Assembly (NCBI RefSeq): GCF_000961885.1
Contig: NZ_JZKH01000020.1
Span: 1-64,000 of the forward strand
Reading direction: 5' to 3'
From: Streptomyces rubellomurinus
GTDB taxonomy: Bacteria > Actinomycetota > Actinomycetes > Streptomycetales > Streptomycetaceae
DNA: 64,000 nucleotides
This document shows positions 7,716 through 15,569 of the stretch, piece after piece (position 1 is the first letter of the stretch; every line of letters starts with the position of its first letter). The notes below the pieces were generated by a model. The model was not told the origin of the DNA, did not search any database, and was given only the letters and a program-made list of their open reading frames with translations. A program made the position numbers and the translations under genes.

Positions 7716-7928
7716 CTACTCCTCGCGCAGGTCGAGCACGGTGATCCGGGCGGCGTCCGCGGGCCGCCCGGTCAGCCGCGCCGCCAGGATCCGCGGCAGG
7801 TCGGCCTCCCCCGAGTACCCGGGCAGCACCGCGACCCGGGCCCGCCGCACCCCGGCCTCGCCCCGTACCGCGTACACCACCAGGTAGCCGGTCCACTCCG
7901 GCGGTGGCTCCTGCTCCGTCACGGACAT
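7716..7928 (-). CDS. Small conserved-type hypothetical protein, 70 aa
   Basis: The 70-residue product starts at ATG 7928 behind GGAGG with short spacing. It reads like one compact alpha/beta domain, with TGYLVVYAVRGEAG and RARVAVLPGYSG strands and a final ITVLDLREE. No signal peptide, membrane segment or recognisable motif is present. It is convergent with the halogenase-like gene (13 bp apart) and divergent from ku. I do not recognise a family. Confidence 0.6.
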   Translation of the reverse strand: MSVTEQEPPPEWTGYLVVYAVRGEAGVRRARVAVLPGYSGEADLPRILAARLTGRPADAARITVLDLREE

Positions 7929-8070
7929 CGACCTCCACGGTCCATTGTCGGACGGCCGCCCGCCCGCCGGCCGATCAGGCCGGCGACCCGGTGGCCGATC
8001 CGGGCGAACCCGGGCACAGTGGGACTCTCGGGGCGTTGTCGGTGACCGGCGCTTTCCCAGGAGCGGCCCC

Positions 8071-9030
8071 ATGCAGACCACCTGGAAGGGGACGATCAGC
8101 TTCGGGCTGGTCAGCATCCCCGTCCACCTCTACTCCGCGACCCAGGAGCACGACGTCCCGCTGCATCAGGTGCACGCCAAGGACGGCGGGCGGGTGCGGA
8201 TGAAGCGGTACTGCGAGCGGGAGGAGACGGAGATCCCGTACGCGGAGATCGCCAAGGGCTACGAGTCGCCGGACGGCCGCACCGTCACCCTCACCGACGA
8301 GGACCTGGCCGACCTGCCGCTGCCCAGCAAGAAGGTCATCGACGTGCTGGCCTTCGTGGAGGAGCGCGAGATCGACCCGCTGATGTTCTCCAAGGCCTAC
8401 TACGTGGGCGTGGCCGACAAGGCCGCCGCCAAGCCGTACGCCCTGCTGCGCGACGCCCTGGTCGAGTCCGGGCGGATCGCCGTCACCAAGATCGCGCTGC
8501 GCACCCGGGAGTCCCCGGCCGTGCTGCGGGTGCACGAGGGCACGCTGGTGCTGCAGACCTGCATCTGGCCGGACGAGGTGCGCCCGGCGGCCGGCATCGC
8601 CCCGGAGGAGGACGTCGAGGTCCGGCCGCAGGAGCTGAAGATGGCGCGCTCGCTGATGGACACGCTGTCCGAGGACTTCGACCTCTCCCAGCTGCACGAC
8701 GACTACCAGGAGGCGCTGCAGCAGGTCGTCAGCGCCCGGCTGGAGGGCGTCGAGCTGCCGCACGAGGAGGAGGCCGGCGAGGCGCCCGACAACGTGATCG
8801 ACCTGATGGAGGCGCTGCGCAGCAGCCTCCGGCAGGCCAAGGGCGGGCGGACCGGCGCGGCCGCCGAGCCGGAGCCCGAGCCCGCCCCCGCGAAGAAGGC
8901 CACGGCCGCGAAGAAGACCGCGAGCGCGAAGAAGACGACGGCCGCGAAGAAGACCGCGGCCGCGAAGCGGACGACGACCGCGAAGAAGGCCACGACCAGG
9001 AAGTCCACGGCCCCGCGCAAGGCCTCCTGA
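8071..9030 (+). CDS. ku: Ku protein, non-homologous end joining
   Basis: A 319-residue bacterial Ku homologue. It opens MQTTWKGTISFGLVSIPVHLYSA, the canonical start of the beta-barrel DNA-end-binding domain, and contains LLRDALVESGRIAVTKIALRTRE in the core. Start ATG 8071 follows AGGAG with 8 bp spacing. Bacterial Ku homodimers ring broken DNA ends and recruit ligase D. After about residue 265 there is a lysine/alanine tail of repeated AAKKT-like units. This is typical of mycobacterial and streptomycete Ku and probably aids DNA threading and bridging. No ligase D gene is adjacent. Confidence 0.95.
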   Translation: MQTTWKGTISFGLVSIPVHLYSATQEHDVPLHQVHAKDGGRVRMKRYCEREETEIPYAEIAKGYESPDGRTVTLTDEDLADLPLPSKKVIDVLAFVEEREIDPLMFSKAYYVGVADKAAAKPYALLRDALVESGRIAVTKIALRTRESPAVLRVHEGTLVLQTCIWPDEVRPAAGIAPEEDVEVRPQELKMARSLMDTLSEDFDLSQLHDDYQEALQQVVSARLEGVELPHEEEAGEAPDNVIDLMEALRSSLRQAKGGRTGAAAEPEPEPAPAKKATAAKKTASAKKTTAAKKTAAAKRTTTAKKATTRKSTAPRKAS

Positions 9031-9074
9031 CCCGCGCGGAAACGCCGTTCCCCCGACCCCCGGAGGCGATCCCG

Positions 9075-9362
9075 ATGGACCTGCTGACCTACAAGGAACT
9101 CGACACCGGCCCCGAGGCGCCCGCGCACCGGAGCCCCGCGCAGCGCGCCTGGCACTGGCTGCTCAGCCTCAGTCCCACCGTCGTGACCCTCATGCTCGCG
9201 CTCTCGATCGGCCTGGCCATGGTCGCCGTCCAGGTGGACTGGGATCCGATGATCGGCCTGATGGCCTTCTTCTGGTTCCTGACGTTCCTCGCCCTGGTCG
9301 GCGTGGTCGCCCGCTGGGCGACGACGCCCGGCCGGGGCAGGCACCGGATGGCGGCGTCCTGA
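9075..9362 (+). CDS. Small two-helix membrane protein
   Basis: A 95-residue protein with a polar N-terminal third and two hydrophobic segments: about residues 34-52 (VVTLMLALSIGLAMVAV) and 58-79 (MIGLMAFFWFLTFLALVGVV). A short basic C-terminus (GRGRHR) suggests a hairpin with both ends in the cytoplasm. A GGAGG-type site precedes ATG 9075, 44 bp after the Ku stop, so it may be read with ku. Its function is unknown. Confidence 0.7.
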   Translation: MDLLTYKELDTGPEAPAHRSPAQRAWHWLLSLSPTVVTLMLALSIGLAMVAVQVDWDPMIGLMAFFWFLTFLALVGVVARWATTPGRGRHRMAAS

Positions 9363-9401
9363 CCCCGGCCCGGCCGGCCGCGCACGGGCGTCCGGGAGGG
9401 C

Positions 9402-10790
9402 TCAGCCGATCCACACCGTGGTGACGTTGCAGAACTCCCGGATGCCGTGCCCGGACAGCTCCCGGCCGAACCCGGAGCGCTTGACCCCGCCGAACGGCAG
9501 CGCCGGGTGCGAGGCGGTCATCCCGTTGAAGAACACCCCGCCGGCCTGGACGTCGCGCACGAAGCGCTCCTGCTCGGCCCCGTCCGTGGTCCAGACGTTG
9601 GAACTGAGCCCGAACGGCGTGTCGTTGGCGAGCGCCACGGCCTCGTCCAGGTCGGCGACCCGGTAGACGGTGGCGACCGGCCCGAAGGTCTCCTCCTGGT
9701 GGATCCGCATCGCCGGGGTGATGCCGGTGAGCACGGTCGGCTCGAAGAACCAGCCGTCGTCCCAGCCGGTCGGCCGGCCGCCGCCGCACTCCACCCGGGC
9801 GCCGTGCGTGCGGGCGTCCTCGACCAGTTCCTCCAGGTCGTCCCGGCCCTGCCGGCTGGCCAGCGGGCCGATGTCGGTCGCCTCGTCCATCGGGTCGCCG
9901 ATCCGCAGCGCCCGCATCGCCTCGGTGAACGCGCCGACGAACGCGTCGTAGACGTCGGTGTGCACGATGAACCGCTTGGCGGCGATGCAGGACTGGCCGT
10001 TGTTCTGCGTCCGGGCCGTGACGGCCGTGCGCACCGCCGCGGCCACGTCGGCGCTCGGCAGCACCACGAACGGGTCGCTGCCGCCCAGTTCCAGCACCGC
10101 CTTCTTGACCTCGTCGGCCGCGGTGGCGGCGACCGCCCGGCCGGCCGGCTCGCTGCCGGTGAGGGTGACGGCGGCGACCCGGCGGTCCCGGATCACGCCC
10201 TCGACGGCGCCGGAGCCGATCAGCAGGGTCTGGAAGCAGCCCTCCGGGAAGCCGGCCCGGCGGAACAGGTCCTCGATCGCCAGCGCGGTGCGCGGCACGT
10301 TGGAGGCGTGCTTGAGCAGGCCGACGTTGCCCGCCATCAGGGCCGGCGCGGCGAACCGGATCACCTGCCAGAACGGGAAGTTCCACGGCATCACGGCCAG
10401 CACCGGCCCGATCGGACGGTAGCGGACGTAGGCCCGCGAGGCTCCGGTGTCGGCGACGTCGGCGGCGGCCGGGTGCTCGTCGGCGAGCAGGTCCTCGGCG
10501 TGGTCGGCGTACCAGCGCATCGCCTTGGCGCACTTGGCGGCCTCGGCGCGGGCGGCGGCGAGCGGCTTGCCCATCTCCTCGGTCATGGTGCGGGCGAGCG
10601 CCTCGCGGTCCTGGTCGAGCAGGTCGGCGGCGCGGTGCAGCAGTTCGGCGCGGGCGGCGAACGGGGTGGTGCGCCAGCCGTGGAAGGCGGCCTCGGCACG
10701 GGCCAGGCGCTGCTCGGTGCCGGCGGCGTCGAGCGGTTCGAAGGTCTGCAGGATCTCGCCGGTCGCGGGGTTGACGCTGGCGATGGGCAT
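9402..10790 (-). CDS. NAD(P)-dependent aldehyde dehydrogenase, succinate-semialdehyde dehydrogenase type
   Basis: A 462-residue class-I aldehyde dehydrogenase starting at ATG 10790 behind GGGAGC. Visible features are MPWNFPFWQVIRFAAP (cofactor-binding Asn/Pro region), LTGSEPAGRAV, ELGGSDPFVV with the general-base Glu, NNGQSCIAAKRF with catalytic Cys268, and ETFGPVATV. Length and N-terminus (MPIASVNPATGEILQTFEP) fit the GabD1-type succinate-semialdehyde dehydrogenases, which complete GABA breakdown to succinate. The substrate is inferred by family only. A 7-bp tandem repeat lies just upstream at 10804-10852. Confidence 0.88.
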   Translation of the reverse strand: MPIASVNPATGEILQTFEPLDAAGTEQRLARAEAAFHGWRTTPFAARAELLHRAADLLDQDREALARTMTEEMGKPLAAARAEAAKCAKAMRWYADHAEDLLADEHPAAADVADTGASRAYVRYRPIGPVLAVMPWNFPFWQVIRFAAPALMAGNVGLLKHASNVPRTALAIEDLFRRAGFPEGCFQTLLIGSGAVEGVIRDRRVAAVTLTGSEPAGRAVAATAADEVKKAVLELGGSDPFVVLPSADVAAAVRTAVTARTQNNGQSCIAAKRFIVHTDVYDAFVGAFTEAMRALRIGDPMDEATDIGPLASRQGRDDLEELVEDARTHGARVECGGGRPTGWDDGWFFEPTVLTGITPAMRIHQEETFGPVATVYRVADLDEAVALANDTPFGLSSNVWTTDGAEQERFVRDVQAGGVFFNGMTASHPALPFGGVKRSGFGRELSGHGIREFCNVTTVWIG

Positions 10791-10803
10791 GCGGGGCTCC
10801 CGT

Positions 10804-10852
10804 GGGCTGAGGGCTGAGGGCTGAGGGCTGAGGGCTGAGGGCTGAGGGCTGA
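10804..10852. repeat. Seven tandem copies of GGGCTGA
   Basis: Seven exact, uninterrupted 7-bp units lie 14 bp before the aldehyde dehydrogenase start, in its probable 5' untranslated region. Perfect identity points to recent slippage, so copy number may vary between strains. Confidence 0.9.
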
Positions 10853-10949
10853 GGGGCGGCGGTGCTGCCCTCACACCCTCCCCGACGCCCCGCGTCCGGG
10901 CACGCCCATGCGGCCCGGCGTGTCCCGCCCGGCCGCCCGCGCCCGCCTG

Positions 10950-11231
10950 CTACTCGGGCAGCGACTCGGCCCGCGCCGCCGCCTCGCGCGCCCGCGCCCC
11001 GGCCCTGGTCCGCCCGGCCGTGACCAGCCGGCCCGGGAACCGGTGCAGGTACTCGGCCTCCAGCTGCCCGGTGCGCAGGGTGTGCCGCTTCAGCGCCTCC
11101 TCGGAGCCGTACAGGAAGGTCTCGTGCCGCGTGCGGTGCAGCTGCTCCAGCTCGTGCAGGAGGACGTCGTTGCCCAGCGCGTGCGGGGAGACGCCCTCGG
11201 GCCGGATGTGCGGGTCGTCGACGTGCCGCAT
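10950..11231 (-). CDS. DUF6158-type small protein
   Basis: A 93-residue, highly charged protein starting at ATG 11231 behind GAGGAGG with 8 bp spacing. The pattern GVSPHALGNDVLLHELEQLHRTRHETFLYGS followed by LEAEYLHRFP matches a common actinobacterial family of small helical proteins of unknown function (DUF6158, from memory). It has no membrane segment or signal. It is divergent from the ArsR operon, with 122 bp between starts. Confidence 0.7.
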   Translation of the reverse strand: MRHVDDPHIRPEGVSPHALGNDVLLHELEQLHRTRHETFLYGSEEALKRHTLRTGQLEAEYLHRFPGRLVTAGRTRAGARAREAAARAESLPE

Positions 11232-11306
11232 CTCGGGTACCTCCTCGGCTCGGGCCCCCTCCACCTTGGTACACCCGGACGGGCCCGGGCGCTCGGACAA
11301 GAAGAG

Positions 11307-11338
11307 TTGTACAAGGGATTTCGTACAAGAGCTCTTGT
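11307..11338. promoter_or_regulatory. Paired palindromes before the ArsR operon, candidate operator
   Basis: TTGTACAA (11307-11314) and ACAAGAGCTCTTGT (11325-11338) are both perfect palindromes sharing ACAA/TTGT ends, within 50 bp of ATG 11354. This fits an autoregulatory site for the winged-helix protein encoded immediately downstream. The role is inferred. Confidence 0.5.
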
Positions 11339-11353
11339 GGATATCCTCGCGGC

Positions 11354-11947
11354 ATGACCGGAACCCCGCACCAGGACCACGGCACCCGGGAGATCTCCGA
11401 CTCCCGGGTCCTCGCCGCCCTCACCCACCCGCTGCGCCGCCGCCTGGTCGACCTCCTCAAGGTGGACGGCCCGGCCACCGTCGGGCAGCTCGCCGAGCGC
11501 ACCGAGCAGGCGGTCGGCAACGTCAGTCACCACCTGAAGGTGCTCGCCGAGAGCGGGCTGATCGTCGAGGCGCCCGAGCTCGCCCGCGACCGCCGGGAGC
11601 GCTGGTGGCGGCTGGCCGACCGGCAACTCTCCTGGGCCCGGGCCGACTTCGACGGCGACCCGGTCGCCGAGGCGGTCGCCGACGCGGCCGGCTCGATCAT
11701 GCTGGAGCGCCAGGTCGAGCTGGTCCGCGAGTGGGCCGCGCGGCGCAGCGGTTACCCGGCCGACTGGCAGGACGGCTGCGCCATGGCCTCGCAGAGCTGG
11801 CTGCGGCTCACCCCGGAGGAGGCCCGGCAGTTCGCCGCCGACCTGCACGGGGTGATCCAGCGCTGGGCCGACCGCCCGGTGCCCGAGGACGGCCGCGAGC
11901 GCGAGACCGTCCTGGCCTTCGCCCACAGCGTCCCGGCGCGGCCGTGA
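11354..11947 (+). CDS. ArsR-type winged-helix transcriptional regulator
   Basis: A 197-residue protein. An N-terminal winged helix (about residues 15-95) contains ALTHPLRRRLVDLLKV, TVGQLAERTEQAVGNVSHHLKVLAESGLI and the wing RRERWWRLAD. The C-terminal half is helical, with WLRLTPEEARQFAADLHGVI. This is the HTH_20/ArsR-like layout often found beside transporters. It lacks an obvious metal-binding cysteine set. Its stop overlaps the GTG start of the MFS gene (GTGA), giving a three-gene coupled operon. Repression of its own promoter through the upstream palindromes is likely. Confidence 0.85.
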   Translation: MTGTPHQDHGTREISDSRVLAALTHPLRRRLVDLLKVDGPATVGQLAERTEQAVGNVSHHLKVLAESGLIVEAPELARDRRERWWRLADRQLSWARADFDGDPVAEAVADAAGSIMLERQVELVREWAARRSGYPADWQDGCAMASQSWLRLTPEEARQFAADLHGVIQRWADRPVPEDGRERETVLAFAHSVPARP

Positions 11948-13233
11948 GCGCCACCCTCCGGGCGACTCCGGCCGGTTCGCGCTGGGGCCTGTTCGCCGCG
12001 CGCGACTTCCGGCTGCTGTGGGCGGGCGAGACCGTCAGCAAGCTCGGCAGCAGCATCACCTCGATCGCGCTGCCGCTGGTCGCGGTGCTGAGCCTGGACG
12101 CCGGGCCGCTCGCGGTCGGCGTGCTGACCGGCGCGGTCTGGCTGCCCTGGCTGTTCTTCGGCCTGCCCGCCGGGGTGTGGATCGGCCGGGTGCCCCGGCG
12201 GGCCGTGCTGATCGCCTGCAACCTGGTCTCGGCGGCGCTGTTCGCGAGCGTCCCGCTGGCCGCCCTGTGCGGGGTGCTCACCCTGGCCCAGCTGCTGGCC
12301 GTCGCCTTCCTGACCGGCACGGCGGCGGTCTTCTTCGACGCCGCCTTCCACGCCTACCTGCCCGAACTCGTCCCGGCCGAGGACCTGGTCGAGGGCAACG
12401 CCAAGCTGGAGGGCAGCGCCTCGGCGGCCCAGGTCGCCGGGCGCGGCCTGGCCGGCCTGACCGTCCAACTGCTCGGCGCGACGGCCGGGTTGCTCCTCGA
12501 CGCGGTCAGCTTCCTGATCGCGGCCGGCACCCTGCTGCGGATCAGGACGCAGCCGGCCGCGCCGCCCGCCGCGCCCGGGCCGGGCAGCCTGCGCCGCGAG
12601 GTCCGCGAGGGCCTGGCCTTCCTGCTGCGCGACCCCTACCTGCGCTCCTTCACGCTCTACGGCGCGGCCGCGAACTTCGCCCTCACCGGCTACCAGTCGA
12701 TCGTGGTGCCCTTCCTGGTCCGGGACGCCGGGATCGCCCCCGGCTGGGTCGGCGGCCTCGCCGCGGCCGGCTCGGTCGGCGGCGTCCTCGGCGCGCTCGC
12801 GGCCCGGCCGCTCTGCCGGCGCCTGGGCACCGCGCGCGGGGTGCGGACCGTGCTGCTCGCCGCCTCGCCGTTCGGCCTGCTGATGCCGCTGGCCGGTCCC
12901 GGCCCGCGGGCCGCGCCCTACGTGCTCGGCCTGTTCGTGGTGATCGCCGCCGTGGTGCTGGTCAACATCGTGCTCGGCAGCTTCCGGCAGACCTACACCC
13001 CGCCCGCGCTGCTCGGCCGGGTGACGGCCAGCGCGATGTTCGCGAGCTACACCACGATCCCGCTCGGCGCCCTGACCGGCGGCGCGCTGGGCGACACCCT
13101 CGGCCCGCGCGCCACGATGTGGGTGATGACCGGCCTGCTCACGCTCTGCGGGGCGCTGCCGCTGCTCTCCCCGCTGCGCACCCTGCGCGAGCTGCCCGGC
13201 CGCGCCGCCGGGACGCCCCGGACCCTAGGATGA
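11944..13233 (+). CDS. MFS exporter
   Basis: A 429-residue transporter with about 12 hydrophobic segments, opening FAARDFRLLWAGETVSKLGSSITSIALPLVAV. This is typical of the MFS branch that includes EntS-like and macrolide-efflux-like exporters. The conserved cytoplasmic loop reads GVWIGRVPRRAVL. The GTG start overlaps the ArsR stop and the stop overlaps the deaminase start, so all three genes are probably translated as one unit. Its substrate is unknown. The attached adenosine/adenine deaminase hints at a nucleoside or purine analogue, which is inference. Confidence 0.85.
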   Translation: MSATLRATPAGSRWGLFAARDFRLLWAGETVSKLGSSITSIALPLVAVLSLDAGPLAVGVLTGAVWLPWLFFGLPAGVWIGRVPRRAVLIACNLVSAALFASVPLAALCGVLTLAQLLAVAFLTGTAAVFFDAAFHAYLPELVPAEDLVEGNAKLEGSASAAQVAGRGLAGLTVQLLGATAGLLLDAVSFLIAAGTLLRIRTQPAAPPAAPGPGSLRREVREGLAFLLRDPYLRSFTLYGAAANFALTGYQSIVVPFLVRDAGIAPGWVGGLAAAGSVGGVLGALAARPLCRRLGTARGVRTVLLAASPFGLLMPLAGPGPRAAPYVLGLFVVIAAVVLVNIVLGSFRQTYTPPALLGRVTASAMFASYTTIPLGALTGGALGDTLGPRATMWVMTGLLTLCGALPLLSPLRTLRELPGRAAGTPRTLG

Positions 13234-14282
13234 ATCCCCCCGCACCATCAGATTCCGCCCCCGACAGCTCGGACAGATCGCAGATGCCGCTTCCCAAGGC
13301 CGAACTCCACCTGCACATCGAAGGCACTCTGGAGCCCGAACTCGCCTTCGCCCTCGCCGCCCGCAACGGCGTCGAGCTGCCCCACGCCGACACCGAGGCG
13401 CTGCGCGCTGCGTACTCCTTCAGCGACCTGCAGTCCTTCCTGGACCTGTACTACGCGCTGATGGCCGTGCTGCGCACCGAGCAGGACTTCGCCGACCTCG
13501 CCGACGCCTACCTCGCCCGGGCCGCCGAGCAGGGCGTGCGGCACGCGGAGATCTTCTTCGACCCGCAGGCGCACACCGCCCGCGGCGTGCCGCTCGGCAC
13601 CGTCGTGGACGGGCTGGGCGCCGCGCTGGCGCGCAGCGAGGAGCGCTACGGCATCAGCACCCGGCTGATCATGTGCTTCCTGCGGGACGAGTCCGCCGAG
13701 TCCGCGCTGGAGACCTTCGAGGCCGCCCGCCCGTACTTCGACCGGATCACCGGCATCGGCCTGGACTCGGCCGAGGTCGGCAACCCGCCCGCGAAGTTCC
13801 GCGAGGTCTACCGCCGCGCCGCCGAGGCCGGCCTGCGCCGGGTCGCCCACGCGGGCGAGGAGGGCCCGGCCTCGTACATCACCGAGGCGCTGGACGTGCT
13901 CGGCGTCGAGCGGATCGACCACGGCCTGCGCTGCCTGGAGGACGGCGAGCTCGTCGCCCGCCTCGTCCGCGAGCAGATCCCGCTGACCCTGTGCCCGCTG
14001 TCCAACGTGCGCCTGCGCTGCGTCGACACCCTCGCCGACCACCCGCTGCGCGAGATGCTGGACGCCGGGCTGCTGGTGACCGTCAACTCCGACGACCCGT
14101 CGTACTTCGGCGGCTACGTCGAGGACAACTTCCGCGCCGTCCGGGCGGCCCTGGCCCTCGACCAGGAGACGCTGCGCCGACTGGCCGCGAACTCCTTCCG
14201 CGCCTCCTTCCTCGACGACCGGCGCCGGGCCGAACTCCTCGCCGAGGTCGCGGAGTTCAGGTTCGAGCCGAGCGAGGACTGA
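13230..14282 (+). CDS. Adenosine deaminase family protein, adenine deaminase-like
   Basis: A 350-residue metal-dependent deaminase whose ATGA start overlaps the MFS stop. Motifs are HLHIEG (zinc His27 and His29), HAGEEG with the third zinc His and catalytic Glu, ERIDHGLRC, CPLSNVRL and VTVNSDDPSYFGGY with the zinc Asp. The features FFDPQAHTARG, GLDSAEVGNPPAKF and NSDDPSYFGGYVEDNF resemble the adenine deaminase branch (Pseudomonas PA0148 and fungal Aah1 type) more than classical adenosine deaminase. It would convert adenine to hypoxanthine, or adenosine to inosine. A purine salvage or purine-analogue role with the neighbouring exporter is inferred. Confidence 0.88.
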   Translation: MNPPAPSDSAPDSSDRSQMPLPKAELHLHIEGTLEPELAFALAARNGVELPHADTEALRAAYSFSDLQSFLDLYYALMAVLRTEQDFADLADAYLARAAEQGVRHAEIFFDPQAHTARGVPLGTVVDGLGAALARSEERYGISTRLIMCFLRDESAESALETFEAARPYFDRITGIGLDSAEVGNPPAKFREVYRRAAEAGLRRVAHAGEEGPASYITEALDVLGVERIDHGLRCLEDGELVARLVREQIPLTLCPLSNVRLRCVDTLADHPLREMLDAGLLVTVNSDDPSYFGGYVEDNFRAVRAALALDQETLRRLAANSFRASFLDDRRRAELLAEVAEFRFEPSED

Positions 14283-14291
14283 CGGGAGCCG

Positions 14292-14325
14292 GCGGGCCGT
14301 CACCCGTCCAGCGGTGACGGCCCGC
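14292..14325. terminator. Stem-loop between convergent deaminase and DHFR-like genes
   Basis: Perfect 13-bp arms at 14292-14304 and 14313-14325 with an 8-base loop. It starts 9 bp after the deaminase stop and overlaps the last codons of the opposing gene. Confidence 0.6.
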
Positions 14326-14884
14326 TGCGCGCGTAGTGCAGCAGGGTGACGCCGTTGGTGAAGCGGTGGGTGCCGGTCAGGGTGAGCGGGACGGGCTGCT
14401 CGGTGGGGCGGAACAGCAGGGTGCCGCGGCCGAGGATCACCGGTGCGACGTAGAGCCGGATCTCGTCGATCAGGTCCTGGGCGAGGAAGGACGCGGCCAG
14501 CTCGCCGCCACTGAGGGCGAGGTCCCCGCCCGGGCCGCGGGTGAGGGCGGCGACCGTCCGGGGGGTGACCTCGCGGACGACGGTGGTGTTCCAGTCGGCG
14601 TGGTGGAGCGTGCGGGAGAAGACGGTCTTCGGCATCGCACGCCAGATGTCCGCGAACTCCAGCATCGGGGCGGTGGCGGCCGGGTCGCGGTCGGCCGTGG
14701 GCCAGTAGGCGGCCATCAGCTCGTGGGTCCGTCGGCCGGAGACGAAACCACCCATTCGGGCGAGTTCCCGGTTGAAGTGCAGGTGCAACTCGTCGTCGAC
14801 GTGCTGCCAGCCGAGGTCGTGGTCCGGGCCCTCGAAGTAGCCGTCCAGGGAGACGTTGGAGAAGAGGACGATCCTGCGTCGCAT
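14300..14884 (-). CDS. Dihydrofolate-reductase-like (RibD C-terminal domain) protein
   Basis: A 194-residue single-domain protein with the RibD_C/DHFR-like pattern. It opens RRIVLFSNVSLDGYFEG, followed by SGRRTHELMAAYWP, MPKTVFSRTLHHADWNTTVV, DLALSGGELAASFLAQDLIDEIRLYVAPVILGRG and LLHYARS. Such stand-alone proteins bind NADPH and are probably reductases of unknown substrate; they rarely work as true DHFR. ATG 14884 follows a GAGG site. It is isolated on the minus strand. Confidence 0.82.
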   Translation of the reverse strand: MRRRIVLFSNVSLDGYFEGPDHDLGWQHVDDELHLHFNRELARMGGFVSGRRTHELMAAYWPTADRDPAATAPMLEFADIWRAMPKTVFSRTLHHADWNTTVVREVTPRTVAALTRGPGGDLALSGGELAASFLAQDLIDEIRLYVAPVILGRGTLLFRPTEQPVPLTLTGTHRFTNGVTLLHYARSGPSPLDG

Positions 14885-14948
14885 GACGACCTCACGGGGA
14901 GGAGGGTCCGCCGCCCGCCCTCGGGGCGGGACGGGCGGCGGACGGGAA

Positions 14949-15569
14949 TCAGATCAGGGTGCTCCAGTAGTACCAGAACCGGTTGAGCACCAGCAGCGCG
15001 ATCACCGCGTACCAGAGCGCCGGGACGGCCCCGTGGTAGCGGGCCGCCTCCCGGACCACCGGCCGCAGCCGGCGGCCGACCGGGATCACGCCGGAGCGCA
15101 GGTTGTGCAGCGTGGTGTACCAGAACAGCGGGATCATCGCCGCCCACACCACCAGGCAGTACGGGCAGAGCGCGCCGATCCGGTAGAGCGCCTGGTACAT
15201 CAGCCAGCTCACGAAGCCGATCCCGAACACCGTCCCGGCCTGCAGGCCCAGCCAGAACCAGCGCCGGTACGCCGCGCCGGCCAGCAGCCCGGCGCCGACC
15301 GCGATCACCACGCCGAAACCGACCAGGCCCAGCAGCGAGTTGGGGAAGCCGAAGGCCTCGGCCTGGTCGCTGCGCATGACCGAGCCGCAGCTGATGATCG
15401 GGTTGATGTTGCAACTGGGGACGTACGACGGGTCCTTGAGCAGCCGCAGCTTGTCCAGGGTGAGGACGGCCGAGGCGAACAGGCCGAGCGCGCCGCCGAT
15501 CAGCAGCAGCCAGGCGAACGGGCGGCTCGCGCCGTACGTCCGGGCGGCGGGCGCGGGGGCGGCCGTCAT
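14949..15569 (-). CDS. VKOR-family membrane oxidoreductase (disulfide-bond regeneration)
   Basis: A 206-residue membrane protein with about five helices. It carries the two cysteine sets of bacterial vitamin K epoxide reductase homologues: PSCNINPIISCGSVM near residue 50, with SCGSV as the loop cysteine, and the active-site CPYC after YRIGAL. VKOR homologues pass electrons from periplasmic DsbA-like oxidases to quinone. Its ATG overlaps the stop of the upstream DsbA-like gene (ATGA), so enzyme and partner are coupled. No DsbB gene is seen. Confidence 0.9.
   Translation of the reverse strand: MTAAPAPAARTYGASRPFAWLLLIGGALGLFASAVLTLDKLRLLKDPSYVPSCNINPIISCGSVMRSDQAEAFGFPNSLLGLVGFGVVIAVGAGLLAGAAYRRWFWLGLQAGTVFGIGFVSWLMYQALYRIGALCPYCLVVWAAMIPLFWYTTLHNLRSGVIPVGRRLRPVVREAARYHGAVPALWYAVIALLVLNRFWYYWSTLI

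Noticed and set aside
7633..7938. 101-aa minus-strand frame overlapping the 70-aa gene
   Set aside because: Its Gly/Arg/Pro-rich product looks like an out-of-frame reading. The 70-aa frame has a ribosome site and a plausible domain.
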